Shown here: positions 15,195 to 24,293 of the stretch, piece after piece
How the letters are laid out: each line of letters starts with the position of its first letter
Position numbering within the stretch: position 1 is the stretch's first letter
Source of the DNA: JAHEJA01 sp965657215
GTDB lineage: Bacteria; Pseudomonadota; Alphaproteobacteria; Rhodobacterales; Rhodobacteraceae
Assembly (NCBI GenBank): GCA_965657215.1
Contig: CBFHNR010000013.1
Location: 3,268-67,267, forward strand
Reading direction: 5' to 3'
DNA length: 64,000 bases
Notes under the pieces: model-generated
Database searches by the model: none
The model's input: the letters and a program-made list of their open reading frames with translations, nothing else
Told to the model about the DNA's origin: nothing
Program-made: the position numbers and the translations under genes

Positions 15195-17705
15195 CTACTC
15201 GCGCGATCGGAGCATTTTCGCCGGTTTTGCACGCAGGGCTCTCAGAGCAAATCCCAGCCCCGCAGCGAGGTTTGTAAATATTCCCCCAAAAACAATGGCC
15301 AAGGCGACAGGCCACATAATGGCAAAGTCCAAATCCATAACAAAGGTCAGAACGGCCCAACCCCCAAGAACCCCAGCGCCGAGAGCAACGAGTCCCGCAC
15401 TTGCCCCTAACACAGCGGATCGGAGGGCGAAACTCACCAGGATTTGCCGTCGCGTTGCACCTAATGTCTTGAGCACAGCCGCCTCATAAGCACGCGTATG
15501 TTCATTAGAGGCTGCAGATCCGATCAACACCAAAAACCCGGTGAGCAAGCTCGCGGCGGCGCCGTAGGAGGTCGCGGATGCGATGGACCCCAATAATGTC
15601 GAAACCCTATCAATGGCGTCTTTGATGCGGATGGCGGTGATGTTCGGGAATGTCTTGGACAGCTGTCGCAAAATGCGGGCTTCTTCATCAGGTTCTGCAT
15701 AAACTGTGGCGATAAACGAATGTGGTGCACCTGCTAAGGCGCTTGGGTTTATCGACATAACGAACCCGATGCCCGCTGTCGAAAAATCCACGATACGAAA
15801 GCTCGTTATGGTCGCGGTGATGTCACGCCCCATAATGTTCAATGTGAGTGTATCACCCAAAGACAGCCCCATTTCTTCGGCTTCTTCTGCGGCGAAGCTG
15901 ACCTGAGCCGCGCCAGTATAGTCAGCTGGCCACCAGTCCCCTTCGGTTATCGTTGTATTCGGCGGAGGTGTCGCGGAATAGGTCAGGCCTCTATCCCCCT
16001 CAATAACCCAGTGATCTCCAACAACGTCACGCGCGGGTTGTCCATTGATTTGGCTGATAATGCCACGCAACATCGGGGCCGCATCAACACGACTTACGGC
16101 GTCATCTTCATTTAATATTGAGGAGAATTCAGGCATCTGTGATTTCTGAATATCGACGAAAAAGAATGATGGGGCGACCTCTGGCAAATCTTGTTCTATC
16201 GCCGCTCTGAGGTTGCCATCAATTTGACCAATAGAGGCAAGGACCGATAGCCCGAGACCCAGTGACAAAACCACAGAGACAGCACCTTCGGATTGCCCAC
16301 TGATCGCAGACAAGCTCCATCTTAGCTTGGGGCGTCCTTTTGAGAGTGGTGCAATCTTGCGGCTCAGAAACCGAGTGACTAAGGCGGACAGGGCCAGAAT
16401 GAACAACGCGCCCAAGATGCCAATGGCCGCCCATATCGTGAGCTTAACTGATCCGATAAACCAACTCGCCGATGCAAGGAGGGCGACAAACACAACGAGG
16501 ATCGCGACGAGATATTTGGCTGACGGAACGGTAAACCCAGTAAGTCCTCCATCCCGAAACAGAGTTGAGGCCTTTATGTTTTCTGTCATGGCGAGGGGCC
16601 AGAGCGTAAATATGATAGCCGTCAACGCGCCATAGAGTGCAGCCTCAAAAATGGGCCGAGCATAGACGCCAACCGAGATCGGGAAAGGTAATGAGGCTTC
16701 TAGCAATGGGGCGATTAAGATTGGAATGCCAACACCAAGACAGATGCCGAGAAGAATTCCAAAGATCGATATTGCCATGATTTGCAGGAAATAGATTTGA
16801 AAAATGGTTCTGTTTGCCGCACCGATGCTACGCAATGTTGCGATGACGGTTGTTTTGCGCTGCATATAGGTGCGCACAGCAGCCGAGACACCAATCCCGC
16901 CAACCGCAAGTCCCGATAGTCCGACAAGGATCAAAAATGATCCCAGCCGTTCCACAAATTCGGCAATCCCTGGTGCTCCGTTCCGGGCATCTCGCCATCT
17001 GAGACCAGAATTCGGGAAAGCTGTTGAAATGCTGGCTTCAAGGCGGTCGTAGTCCACTGGGCCGTCAAAGGTGAGCCTGTATTTTGTGGTGAACAAGGTG
17101 CCCTCTGCCAAGAGGCCTGTGTCCCTCAAATCCTCAGTATAGACTAAGGTTCGCGGCCCAAGTCCAAACCCATCCCCCGCGCCATCAGGATAAGAGATCA
17201 GGACGCCGCCAAGCCTGAATTCACCGGTACCAAGCCAGACAGAGTCCCCTGTTTTCAATCCAAGCCGGTCACTTAGAACGCGCTCCATGACAATCCCTCG
17301 ATCAGCGAGGGCTTGATCCAAAGGAAGATCATTTTCTAAGACCACTTTGCCCAACAGGGGATAGGCTGAATCGATCCCCTTGATCTGGGTCAGCGCAGTT
17401 TCAAATGTCTCATCATATTCAACCCGCGCCATGGATCGGAAATCAACCACTTCTGAAACGGCTGTTGCATTTGCGTCAAACCAGGCGCGTTCCTCAGGGG
17501 ATGCAAAACGATAGGTGAATTCTGCCTCACCATCCCCCCCGAGCAAAACCGCCCCTTGTTGCGTCAAGGCCGCGTCAATCGCGCTTCTTATAGAGCCGAC
17601 ACCTGCAATCGCAGCAACGCCCAAAGCGAGACACGCAATTAGAATTTTGAACCCGTATAAGCCTGCTCGTAATTCACGTTTTGCAATCCGAAGGGCAAGG
17701 GTCAT
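15195..17705 (-). CDS. ABC exporter permease, FtsX-like (YbbP type)
   Basis: 836-residue inner-membrane protein with the YbbP-like layout: one N-terminal membrane helix (GLYGFKILIACLALGVAAI), a large periplasmic domain, two FtsX-type blocks of three or more helices (about 260-420 and 720-830), and a second periplasmic domain between them. Such proteins pair with a LolD/YbbA-type ATPase and export or extract hydrophobic or peptide substrates. The start ATG 17705 overlaps the ATPase stop (ATGA). In several proteobacteria the same pair sits beside a TesA-type esterase, as here. Confidence 0.88.
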   Translation of the reverse strand: MTLALRIAKRELRAGLYGFKILIACLALGVAAIAGVGSIRSAIDAALTQQGAVLLGGDGEAEFTYRFASPEERAWFDANATAVSEVVDFRSMARVEYDETFETALTQIKGIDSAYPLLGKVVLENDLPLDQALADRGIVMERVLSDRLGLKTGDSVWLGTGEFRLGGVLISYPDGAGDGFGLGPRTLVYTEDLRDTGLLAEGTLFTTKYRLTFDGPVDYDRLEASISTAFPNSGLRWRDARNGAPGIAEFVERLGSFLILVGLSGLAVGGIGVSAAVRTYMQRKTTVIATLRSIGAANRTIFQIYFLQIMAISIFGILLGICLGVGIPILIAPLLEASLPFPISVGVYARPIFEAALYGALTAIIFTLWPLAMTENIKASTLFRDGGLTGFTVPSAKYLVAILVVFVALLASASWFIGSVKLTIWAAIGILGALFILALSALVTRFLSRKIAPLSKGRPKLRWSLSAISGQSEGAVSVVLSLGLGLSVLASIGQIDGNLRAAIEQDLPEVAPSFFFVDIQKSQMPEFSSILNEDDAVSRVDAAPMLRGIISQINGQPARDVVGDHWVIEGDRGLTYSATPPPNTTITEGDWWPADYTGAAQVSFAAEEAEEMGLSLGDTLTLNIMGRDITATITSFRIVDFSTAGIGFVMSINPSALAGAPHSFIATVYAEPDEEARILRQLSKTFPNITAIRIKDAIDRVSTLLGSIASATSYGAAASLLTGFLVLIGSAASNEHTRAYEAAVLKTLGATRRQILVSFALRSAVLGASAGLVALGAGVLGGWAVLTFVMDLDFAIMWPVALAIVFGGIFTNLAAGLGFALRALRAKPAKMLRSRE

Positions 17706-18388
17706 TGCGTTGATCCATCGGTGTCAATTGCGCCGTCCCGCAGGCGGACAATACGATCGCATCTCTGAGCCAGCTCAGGGGCATGCGTGACCAAAATCAA
17801 CGTTGAGCCAAATTCATCGCGCAAGTTGAACAAGAGATCCATGATAGCGGTGCCGTTGGGGCCATCTAGGTTGCCCGTCGGTTCATCGGCTAACAAGATT
17901 TGCGGTCGTGTCACAACCGCACGCGCCAAAGCGGTGCGCTGTTGTTCACCACCAGACATCTGTGCGGGCATATGATCTACGCGGTGTTCTAACCCAACAA
18001 GCCGCAACACATCGCGCGCCTTGTCAAAGGCATCAGGATCGCCTTTTAATTCTAGCGGCGTGGCGACGTTTTCAAGGGCCGTCATGGTGGGGATCAAGTG
18101 AAACGATTGAAACACAATCCCCATGTGATCGCGGCGAAATAGGGCGAGGTCATCTTCTGAGAGATGGGTTATGTTTTTGCCGCAGACTGTGATCTGACCT
18201 GAGGTGGCTTGCTCTAGTCCGCCTAATAGCATGAGAAGCGAGGATTTGCCCGACCCAGATGGCCCGATCAGGCCCACACTTTGTGATTTCTCGACATCTA
18301 GGGAGATGTTTTTCAAAATCGTGATTTGTCCTGCATTGCTTCTGAGCGATAAAGATACATCTTTAAGGGAAAGAATAGGATCAGACAT
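17702..18388 (-). CDS. ABC exporter ATP-binding protein (YbbA/LolD type)
   Basis: 228-residue ATPase of the MacB/LolD group. Walker A is GPSGSGKSS (42-50), Q loop FQSFHL (93-98), signature MSGGEQQR (144-151), Walker B ILLADEPTG (164-172) and H loop VTHAPE. It powers the FtsX-type permease whose gene overlaps its stop by 4 bp. Its start codon ATG 18388 overlaps the start codon of the divergent esterase gene (CATG), so its ribosome binding site (AAAGGCG) lies inside that gene. Confidence 0.93.
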   Translation of the reverse strand: MSDPILSLKDVSLSLRSNAGQITILKNISLDVEKSQSVGLIGPSGSGKSSLLMLLGGLEQATSGQITVCGKNITHLSEDDLALFRRDHMGIVFQSFHLIPTMTALENVATPLELKGDPDAFDKARDVLRLVGLEHRVDHMPAQMSGGEQQRTALARAVVTRPQILLADEPTGNLDGPNGTAIMDLLFNLRDEFGSTLILVTHAPELAQRCDRIVRLRDGAIDTDGSTQ

Positions 18389-19088
18389 GTCAATTAATCG
18401 CCTTTTAGGTCACTTCTTTAGAACATATGGGGTCTTGAAGCAGAGCAGCAAGGTGGCCTGCTTAGTATTTTTGGCAAGTACGTTTGCGGCTCATGCCCAA
18501 ACAAAATCAGTGCTCATGTTGGGCGATAGTTTGACCCAAGGCTATGGATTGTTGGAACAAGACGGGCTTGTTCCACAAATGCGCGACTGGCTCAAAGAGC
18601 AAGGCCTCACTGTTCGGGTGATTAATGGGGGCGTTTCAGGCGATACAACTGCAGGAGGGTTGGAGCGATTTGAATGGTCTTTGACACCTGATGTTGGTGC
18701 CGTGGTTATCGCCTTAGGAAGCAATGATATGCTGAGAGGTATTGCCCCAGAGGTGACGCGGCAAAATTTGAAAAACCTTCTCGATATTGCGCGGGCCAAG
18801 GATTTGAAAGTGTTGTTGATTGGGGTCCTTGCCCCTTTGAACTACGGTCCTGCGTATAAAGAAGACTTTGATCGTATTTTCCCCGATCTCGCGCGTGATT
18901 ATGGCACCCTCTATGTTGATACGTTTTTCACTCCTTTACTGGAGCAAAGTGATGATATTTCTCAAATGAAGGCGTTTATGCAATCAGACGGGCTTCACCC
19001 CAATGCGGCAGGTGTTGCTAATATTGTTGAGTATATCGGTCCAAAAGTGGCGCAGCTCGTAACTGAAATGGGTAAAAATCAAAATTAG
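18387..19088 (+). CDS. tesA: Arylesterase / lysophospholipase, SGNH hydrolase (TesA-like)
   Basis: 233-residue secreted GDSL esterase. Block I GDSLTQGYG (S48 nucleophile), block II GGVSGDTTAGG, block III GSNDMLRG and block V DGLHPN with the Asp-His pair are all present. A signal-peptide-like segment (about residues 22-37, ending AHA) predicts a periplasmic enzyme, with a rather long N-region from ATG 18387; a later TTG near 18435 would give a conventional signal. AGGA precedes the ATG. Head-to-head with the ABC ATPase, sharing the CATG start. Confidence 0.88.
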   Translation: MSINRLLGHFFRTYGVLKQSSKVACLVFLASTFAAHAQTKSVLMLGDSLTQGYGLLEQDGLVPQMRDWLKEQGLTVRVINGGVSGDTTAGGLERFEWSLTPDVGAVVIALGSNDMLRGIAPEVTRQNLKNLLDIARAKDLKVLLIGVLAPLNYGPAYKEDFDRIFPDLARDYGTLYVDTFFTPLLEQSDDISQMKAFMQSDGLHPNAAGVANIVEYIGPKVAQLVTEMGKNQN

Positions 19089-19232
19089 TAAGCGCTGCGA
19101 TACTTTTATGACGGTTTTTTGGTGCTCGGTTCAATACCATTACCCTTTTTCGGACGATTTCTGCCCCAATGCGCAAGAGAAAAACTTCTTGAATGGTGTT
19201 AATTTGCTGCATCATCAAAAGGGTTTTGACGG

Positions 19233-19610
19233 ATGGGGCACGCAAAAAGACATGTATCACAACATCAAGCTGAGGCTTCTGAGCCTTGGATCTTGGTTCT
19301 GGGGGATACCTATCACGACTGGATCACATTCTGCCCAGAGGGGATGTCGGAGACCGCACGCGTGAGTTTCGCGCATTCTGCGAAGGATGCGATTGGAAAA
19401 ATTCGTCAGGAACCAGTCGGGCCATCAGTGATTCTAATTGATGCAGATGATTTGGGTGGATTAGAGCAAGCCATGCAATGTCAGCGCCGCATTTCAAGCG
19501 CAGCCATATATGGCAAGTGTTTCATTAAATCGCGCTCCGTCGTGCTGTCGCAAGATTCTGATGCTGTGCCATTGATGTTGGCGTCGCCAAATGTCACACG
19601 CATCCAGTAA
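19233..19610 (+). CDS. Uncharacterised protein, weakly receiver-domain-like
   Basis: 125 residues. The central part (PWILVLGD, VSFAHSAKDAIGKI, PSVILIDADDL, LEQAMQC) has the alternating beta/alpha pattern and spacing of a response-regulator receiver, with an Asp-Asp pair (ADD) where a phosphoacceptor could be, but the acidic pocket near the N-terminus and the conserved Lys are not clear. No DNA-binding part follows in frame. The start at ATG 19233 has only a distant AAAAGGG. It could be a stand-alone degenerate receiver, a decayed gene, or chance coding. Low confidence. Confidence 0.4.
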   Translation: MGHAKRHVSQHQAEASEPWILVLGDTYHDWITFCPEGMSETARVSFAHSAKDAIGKIRQEPVGPSVILIDADDLGGLEQAMQCQRRISSAAIYGKCFIKSRSVVLSQDSDAVPLMLASPNVTRIQ

Positions 19611-19792
19611 TATAGACTAAAGTATATATTACTAACTCTTGTGGTTAAATTTTTATACCTAATCTACCACGCGTTATTTGCAACTTTATGCTTAAAGCAA
19701 CCTCGGACGTTCGCGCCGCTTTCTGAATGTAACGAGTATGTTTTTTAACCGTAAGCAAGCTTGTATTTTTGTTTAATGAGTGATTTGGTTCA
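19611..19792. other. AT-rich intergenic stretch
   Basis: About 180 bp, AT-rich with several T runs and no convincing gene. It ends in a strong terminator hairpin, so it may be the 3' UTR of the preceding gene or encode a short RNA. No promoter is identified. Confidence 0.25.
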
Positions 19793-19825
19793 CAGGGGAG
19801 GCATGTTGCCTCCCCTGTTTGTTTT
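19793..19825 (+). terminator. Strong Rho-independent terminator before the nitrilase gene
   Basis: Perfect 10-bp stem CAGGGGAGGC (19793-19802) / GCCTCCCCTG (19808-19817), loop ATGTT, then TTTGTTTT. It lies only 23 bp before the nitrilase ATG, so that gene needs either readthrough or a promoter overlapping the hairpin; it could also act as an attenuator. Confidence 0.8.
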
Positions 19826-19848
19826 GTGAATTTGTTTCTGAGGGTCCT

Positions 19849-20724
19849 ATGAAAATAGCCACGTCCGCTTATCCCATTTCTTGGCTCGACTCTTGGGATG
19901 ATTATGTCCAAAAATTATCCAGTTGGGTAAAAGACGCCCGTGACCACGGTGCTCAATTGCTTGTTTTTCCTGAATATGCAGCGATGGAGCTGGCAAGCTT
20001 GGATGGTCCAGAGAGTGCGGGCGATAGAGTGGCCTCGATGAAATCTGTGGCGTCATATTTTTCCGATTTCACAAAACTGCATCAGCAACTTGCCAAGCAT
20101 TACGGCGTATATATCTTGTCTGGCTCCGCGCCAATCCAAGACCAAGGCGCATTGGTAAATCGGTGTGGGCTGTTCACTCCTGATGGGTCGATTGGTTGGC
20201 AAGACAAACAAATCATGACGCGGTTTGAGCGGGATGATTGGAAGGTGTCTGGCGGGGATGGATTGCAGGTCTTTGAAACTGCGCTGGGCCGCATCGGTGT
20301 TTTGATTTGCTACGACAGTGAATTTCCTCTCTTGGGGCGTGCACTTAGCAAAGTGGATGTGCTCTTGGTGCCCTCCTGTACCGAAGCTTTGTCTGGATAT
20401 TGGCGTGTGCGCATTGGGTCCATGGCGCGGGCACTGGAAAATCAATGCGCGGTGGTGATGTCCTCATTGCTTAGCAAGGATGATCGATTTTACGGTGTCG
20501 ATGAAGCGACGGGAGCGGGCGGCGTTTTCTGTCCACCCGATAAGGGCTTTCCAGAATCAGGCGTGTTAGCGCTTGGCACGATTGGTGATGCAGGTTGGAC
20601 CTATGCGACGATTGATACAGCCCAGATAGCAGAAGTGCGCAAAGATGGCGCTGTTTTGAACAGAAAACACTGGAGCGAGCAGATTCCACGCGCAATGACA
20701 CCCCCAAGTCTCAAGTTAACCTGA
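19849..20724 (+). CDS. Carbon-nitrogen hydrolase (nitrilase superfamily amidase)
   Basis: 291-residue cytoplasmic hydrolase with the Glu-Lys-Cys triad: E42 (VFPEYAAME), K120 (WQDKQIM) and C154 (VLICYDSEFP). Family members hydrolyse amides, omega-amides such as 2-oxoglutaramate, or carbamoyl compounds; the substrate here cannot be told. Start ATG 19849 (MKIATSAYP) with GAGGGT upstream; the longer frame to 19780 runs through the terminator hairpin and was rejected. infA follows 84 bp later. Confidence 0.87.
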   Translation: MKIATSAYPISWLDSWDDYVQKLSSWVKDARDHGAQLLVFPEYAAMELASLDGPESAGDRVASMKSVASYFSDFTKLHQQLAKHYGVYILSGSAPIQDQGALVNRCGLFTPDGSIGWQDKQIMTRFERDDWKVSGGDGLQVFETALGRIGVLICYDSEFPLLGRALSKVDVLLVPSCTEALSGYWRVRIGSMARALENQCAVVMSSLLSKDDRFYGVDEATGAGGVFCPPDKGFPESGVLALGTIGDAGWTYATIDTAQIAEVRKDGAVLNRKHWSEQIPRAMTPPSLKLT

Positions 20725-20808
20725 ATTCCCCTTGATTAATTGGAAAAATAGATACATCTAGACCCACGCCCACCGTTGTGGGCACAATCGTTATGTGAAG
20801 GAGACAAC

Positions 20809-21027
20809 ATGGCCAAGGAAGAATTGCTCGAATTTCCCGGTGTCGTAAAGGAACTCCTGCCTAATGCGACGTTTCGGGTCGAGCTAGAAAACGGCCATGA
20901 AATCATTGCACATACGGCAGGCAAAATGCGCAAAAACCGCATTCGTGTTTTGGCAGGGGACAAAGTCCAAGTTGAAATGACGCCTTATGACCTTACCAAA
21001 GGTCGCATCAACTATCGTTTCAAATAA
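20809..21027 (+). CDS. infA: Translation initiation factor IF-1
   Basis: 72-residue OB-fold protein, canonical length (MAKEELLEFPGVVKEL, ending GRINYRFK). It binds the 30S A site during initiation. ATG 20809 has AAGGAGAC upstream. It heads infA-maf-rng, with maf beginning 3 bp after its stop. Confidence 0.98.
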   Translation: MAKEELLEFPGVVKELLPNATFRVELENGHEIIAHTAGKMRKNRIRVLAGDKVQVEMTPYDLTKGRINYRFK

Positions 21028-21030
21028 GCC

Positions 21031-21609
21031 TTGAAACTCGTTCTAGGATCAGGAAGTCCGCGCCGCAAGGAATTGCTGGCGCAAATTGGCGTTTCTGCAT
21101 CAGACGTGCGACCCCCGAATGTGGATGAAACACCTTTGAAAGGTGAATTGCCGCGCGACTATTGCCGACGTGTCACACGATCCAAAGCCGATGCCGTTGT
21201 ATTGCACGACGGCGAGGTCGCTTTGGTCGGGGATACAACGGTTGCTTTGGGACGGCGCATTCTGGGAAAACCTGAGGATCGCCGCGAAGCAGAGCAGTTT
21301 CTAAAGGCGCTTTCTGGTCGGCGTCATCGGGTTATTACGGCTATTGCGGTTCGCACAGCTGATCGTGTCTGGGAAAAAGATGTCGTGAGCCTCGTGCGGA
21401 TGAAGAATTTGTCCCAAGCCGACATTGACGCCTATCTCGACACCAATGATTGGCAAGGGAAAGCAGGCGGTTACGGAATTCAGGGGCCAGCGGCCGCCTT
21501 TGTTCCGTGGATTAGCGGATCCTATAGCGCTATTATGGGTCTACCGGTTGCTGAGACAGCGGCACTTTTGCAGACGGCTGGGTTTACATTATTCAAGGAG
21601 CTTCCATGA
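21031..21609 (+). CDS. maf: Maf-family nucleoside triphosphate pyrophosphatase
   Basis: 192 residues from a TTG start at 21031 (KLVLGSGSPRRKELL), the only start that keeps the conserved SxSPRR substrate-binding loop intact; it lies 3 bp after the infA stop, so translation is probably coupled. Other family motifs are GDTTVALG (usual position of the catalytic Asp), KAGGYGIQG and a late YSAIMGLP. Relatives hydrolyse dTTP, UTP or modified nucleotides. Ends in an ATGA overlap with the RNase gene. Confidence 0.9.
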   Translation: MKLVLGSGSPRRKELLAQIGVSASDVRPPNVDETPLKGELPRDYCRRVTRSKADAVVLHDGEVALVGDTTVALGRRILGKPEDRREAEQFLKALSGRRHRVITAIAVRTADRVWEKDVVSLVRMKNLSQADIDAYLDTNDWQGKAGGYGIQGPAAAFVPWISGSYSAIMGLPVAETAALLQTAGFTLFKELP

Positions 21610-22619
21610 AGGGGCGTCAGATATTCCTAGACCATTATCAGGGTCGTGAAGCCGCGGCACTTATGGTTGATGGCAAGCTAAGTGATTTCCTAATGGCCAC
21701 GGATGGTCCTGCACCGGGTACGATTTATCGGGCCATCGCAGATCGACCAATCAAAGGTCAGGGGGGTATGTTCCTAAAGACTCCTGATGGCTCCGCGTTT
21801 TTGCGTCAGATCAAGGGCTTGTCCACGGGGCAGTCGCTCTTGGTTCAAGTGACAGGCTATGCCGAAGCAGGAAAAGCCATTCCCGTTACGAATAAGGTTC
21901 TGTTCAAAAGCCGCTATGTCATCGTGACGCCAAATGCGCCGGGATTGAATGTGTCGCGCTCTATTAAGGACGATGAACGTCGCGATGAGCTTGTTGGGGT
22001 TATCCGCAATGGGTTTGGCGAATTTGATCATGGAATGATTTTGCGATCCGCGTGTTGGAAGGCTGAGGATGACGATATTCTCGATGATGCCAATGAAATG
22101 TTGGCTCTGGCCAATTCTGTGATGGCAGATGACCAAGGCGACTCAGAGTTATTGGTTGAAGCTGATGGCCCCCACACCCAAGCATGGCGGGATTGGAGTG
22201 ATCCTGCTGACGTTGACACGGCTGAAGGCTGTTTCGAATATGGCGGCGTTTTAGATCAGCTCGATTTACTCGCCTCTGACTATGTGTCTATGTCAGGCGG
22301 GCATTACTATATCGAACCAACGCGCGCTTGTATCACAGTGGATGTGAACACGGGCGCGGATACGTCCCCTGCCGCCGCGTTGAAGGCAAATATCGCCATG
22401 GCGAAGGATTTACCCCGTCAATTGCGCATGCGCGGATTAGGCGGACAAATCGTCATTGACCCCGCGCCTATGGCGAAGAAAGATCGCCGCCAATTGGAAA
22501 CCGTGATCAAAGCCTCGCTTCGTCAGGATACAGTTGAAACCAATTTTGTCGGTTGGACCACGATGGGTTTGATCGAATTGCAACGCGCGCGCGTGCGGGC
22601 CCCTATCGATTTTTCATGA
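21606..22619 (+). CDS. rng: Ribonuclease E/G family protein (short RNase G type)
   Basis: 337 residues, shorter than E. coli RNase G (about 490). Alphaproteobacteria often have this compact form next to maf. An S1-like RNA-binding part near residues 30-100 (with VTNKVLFKSRYVIV) is followed by the catalytic domain with the metal-binding DVNTGAD and a C-terminal KDRRQLE segment. The Zn-link cysteines of RNase E are not evident. The start ATG 21606 overlaps the maf stop. A terminator-like hairpin follows. Confidence 0.85.
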   Translation: MKGRQIFLDHYQGREAAALMVDGKLSDFLMATDGPAPGTIYRAIADRPIKGQGGMFLKTPDGSAFLRQIKGLSTGQSLLVQVTGYAEAGKAIPVTNKVLFKSRYVIVTPNAPGLNVSRSIKDDERRDELVGVIRNGFGEFDHGMILRSACWKAEDDDILDDANEMLALANSVMADDQGDSELLVEADGPHTQAWRDWSDPADVDTAEGCFEYGGVLDQLDLLASDYVSMSGGHYYIEPTRACITVDVNTGADTSPAAALKANIAMAKDLPRQLRMRGLGGQIVIDPAPMAKKDRRQLETVIKASLRQDTVETNFVGWTTMGLIELQRARVRAPIDFS

Positions 22620-22641
22620 AAAAAGGGGGCAGTCTGCCCCC
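22618..22641 (-). terminator. Terminator between rng and leuA, T run on the leuA side
   Basis: Stem GGGGGC (22625-22630) / GCCCCC (22636-22641) with loop AGTCT. On the minus strand it is followed by six T, so it is a good terminator for leuA; toward rng it has only TCTT and may act weakly in that direction. Confidence 0.7.
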
Positions 22642-22660
22642 CTCTTGGCTCCGCCAATTC

Positions 22661-22692
22661 ACCCCCTGAGGATATTTCTAAAAAGAAGAAAC
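22661..22692 (+). repeat. Dispersed intergenic element, copy 2 (GAGGATATTT variant)
   Basis: CCCCCTGAGGATATTTCTAA followed by AAAGAAGAAACC, between the convergent rng and leuA genes and just after the hairpin terminator. Same layout (GC-rich arm, GAG-TATTT-like core, A-rich GAA tail) as copies at 6747, 50588 and 60150. Confidence 0.6.
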
Positions 22693-22706
22693 CAAGGGGT
22701 GATGAG

Positions 22707-24275
22707 TTAGTCGTGGCTTTTCCAGTTCACTTCGCGTTTGTCTTCGCCAATGCGGGCGCGACGGACATATAGGCGGTTCAAGGCGTTGATATAGGCCTTG
22801 GCACTTGCCACGACGGTATCCGTGTCCGAGCTTTGGCCTGTTGCGACATTGCCGTCTTGCTCCATGCGGACGGTGACCGTGGCTTGGGCATCTGTGCCTT
22901 CGGTAACAGCGTGAACTTGATAGAGTTGAAGGCGTGCACTGTGACCATAAAGAGATTTGACCGCGTTGAATGTTGCATCCACAGGGCCGTCACCTGTTGC
23001 TGTGACGCTGGTTTCTTGGCCATCGATTGACAGGGTCATGTCGGCCTCTTGGGGGCCATCTGTTCCACAGACGACCTTGAGCGATGACAATATGATGTGG
23101 TCGTTTTCAGTGTCTTGGCCCGCTTGCATCAAGGCAATGAGATCATCGTCGTAGACCTCTTTTTTGCGATCGGCCAATTCTTTGAAGCGCACGAAGACAT
23201 CTTTGAGTTGGTTGTCTGCGAGTTGAAAGCCAAGATCATTAAGTTTCGCACGCAATGCGGCGCGACCAGAGTGTTTGCCCATAACAAGGTTGGTGTCGGA
23301 CAAGCCAACATCAGAGGGCCGCATGATTTCAAAGGTCTCAGCATTTTTGAGCATCCCATCTTGGTGGATGCCGCTTTCATGCGCAAAGGCGTTTTTCCCA
23401 ACGATGGCTTTGTTAAACTGAACAGGGAAGCCTGAAACAGTCGCAACACGGCGCGAAATATTCATGATCTTGGTCGTGTCGATATCCGTATAGTACGGCA
23501 TGATATCGCTGCGAACCTTTAGGGCCATGACGACTTCTTCTAGGGCCGTATTGCCAGCACGTTCGCCAAGTCCGTTAATGGTGCATTCGATCTGACGTGC
23601 GCCGCCATCAACGGCCGCCAATGCGTTCGCTGTCGCCATGCCAAGGTCGTTATGGCAATGCGTGGCAAAGATGATGTTATCAGCGCCCGGGACACGGTTG
23701 ATCAACATACGAATAAGGTCGGCTGATTCCACAGGGGCGGTATAGCCCACGGTATCAGGGATATTGATTGTTGTTGCGCCCGCTTTGATCGCGATTTCAA
23801 CAACGCGGCAGAGGTAATCCGTTTCGGTGCGCGTCGCATCCATTGGCGACCATTGGACGTTGTCACAGAGATTGCGAGCATGGGTGACGGTTTCATGAAT
23901 TTTGTCCGCCATTTGATCCATATCCAAATTCGGAATCGCGCGGTGAAGCGGTGATGTGCCGATAAAGGTATGGATCCGAGGTTTTTCTGCGTGTTTCACG
24001 GCCTCCCAACAGCGATCAATATCCGAGAAGTTGGCACGGGCGAGACCGCAGATAACGGATGATTTTGAACGCTGAGCGATTTCTGAAACGGCTTTGAAAT
24101 CGCCCTCTGATGCGATCGGAAAACCAGCTTCGATGATATCAACGCCCATGTCGTCCAATAGACCGGCTATTTCAAGCTTTTCCGCATGGGTCATGGTGGC
24201 GCCGGGGGACTGTTCGCCGTCGCGAAGGGTTGTGTCAAAGATCACGACGCGGTCTTTGTTTGAATCTTGTGTCAT
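22707..24275 (-). CDS. leuA: 2-isopropylmalate synthase
   Basis: 522-residue LeuA of the long, regulated type. It condenses acetyl-CoA with 2-oxoisovalerate, the first committed step to leucine. The N-terminal TIM barrel has FDTTLRDGEQSPG (13-25; R18, D19) and the metal-binding THCHND (H205, H207). GLGERAGNTALEE and HESGIHQDGML follow, then a C-terminal allosteric domain (about 390-520) expected to bind leucine. Start ATG 24275. The 5' leader has an unusual pseudoknot-capable structure (24294-24376), suggesting RNA-level control in addition to leucine feedback. Confidence 0.96.
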   Translation of the reverse strand: MTQDSNKDRVVIFDTTLRDGEQSPGATMTHAEKLEIAGLLDDMGVDIIEAGFPIASEGDFKAVSEIAQRSKSSVICGLARANFSDIDRCWEAVKHAEKPRIHTFIGTSPLHRAIPNLDMDQMADKIHETVTHARNLCDNVQWSPMDATRTETDYLCRVVEIAIKAGATTINIPDTVGYTAPVESADLIRMLINRVPGADNIIFATHCHNDLGMATANALAAVDGGARQIECTINGLGERAGNTALEEVVMALKVRSDIMPYYTDIDTTKIMNISRRVATVSGFPVQFNKAIVGKNAFAHESGIHQDGMLKNAETFEIMRPSDVGLSDTNLVMGKHSGRAALRAKLNDLGFQLADNQLKDVFVRFKELADRKKEVYDDDLIALMQAGQDTENDHIILSSLKVVCGTDGPQEADMTLSIDGQETSVTATGDGPVDATFNAVKSLYGHSARLQLYQVHAVTEGTDAQATVTVRMEQDGNVATGQSSDTDTVVASAKAYINALNRLYVRRARIGEDKREVNWKSHD

Positions 24276-24293
24276 GTTAGGGTCTCTTTTTGT

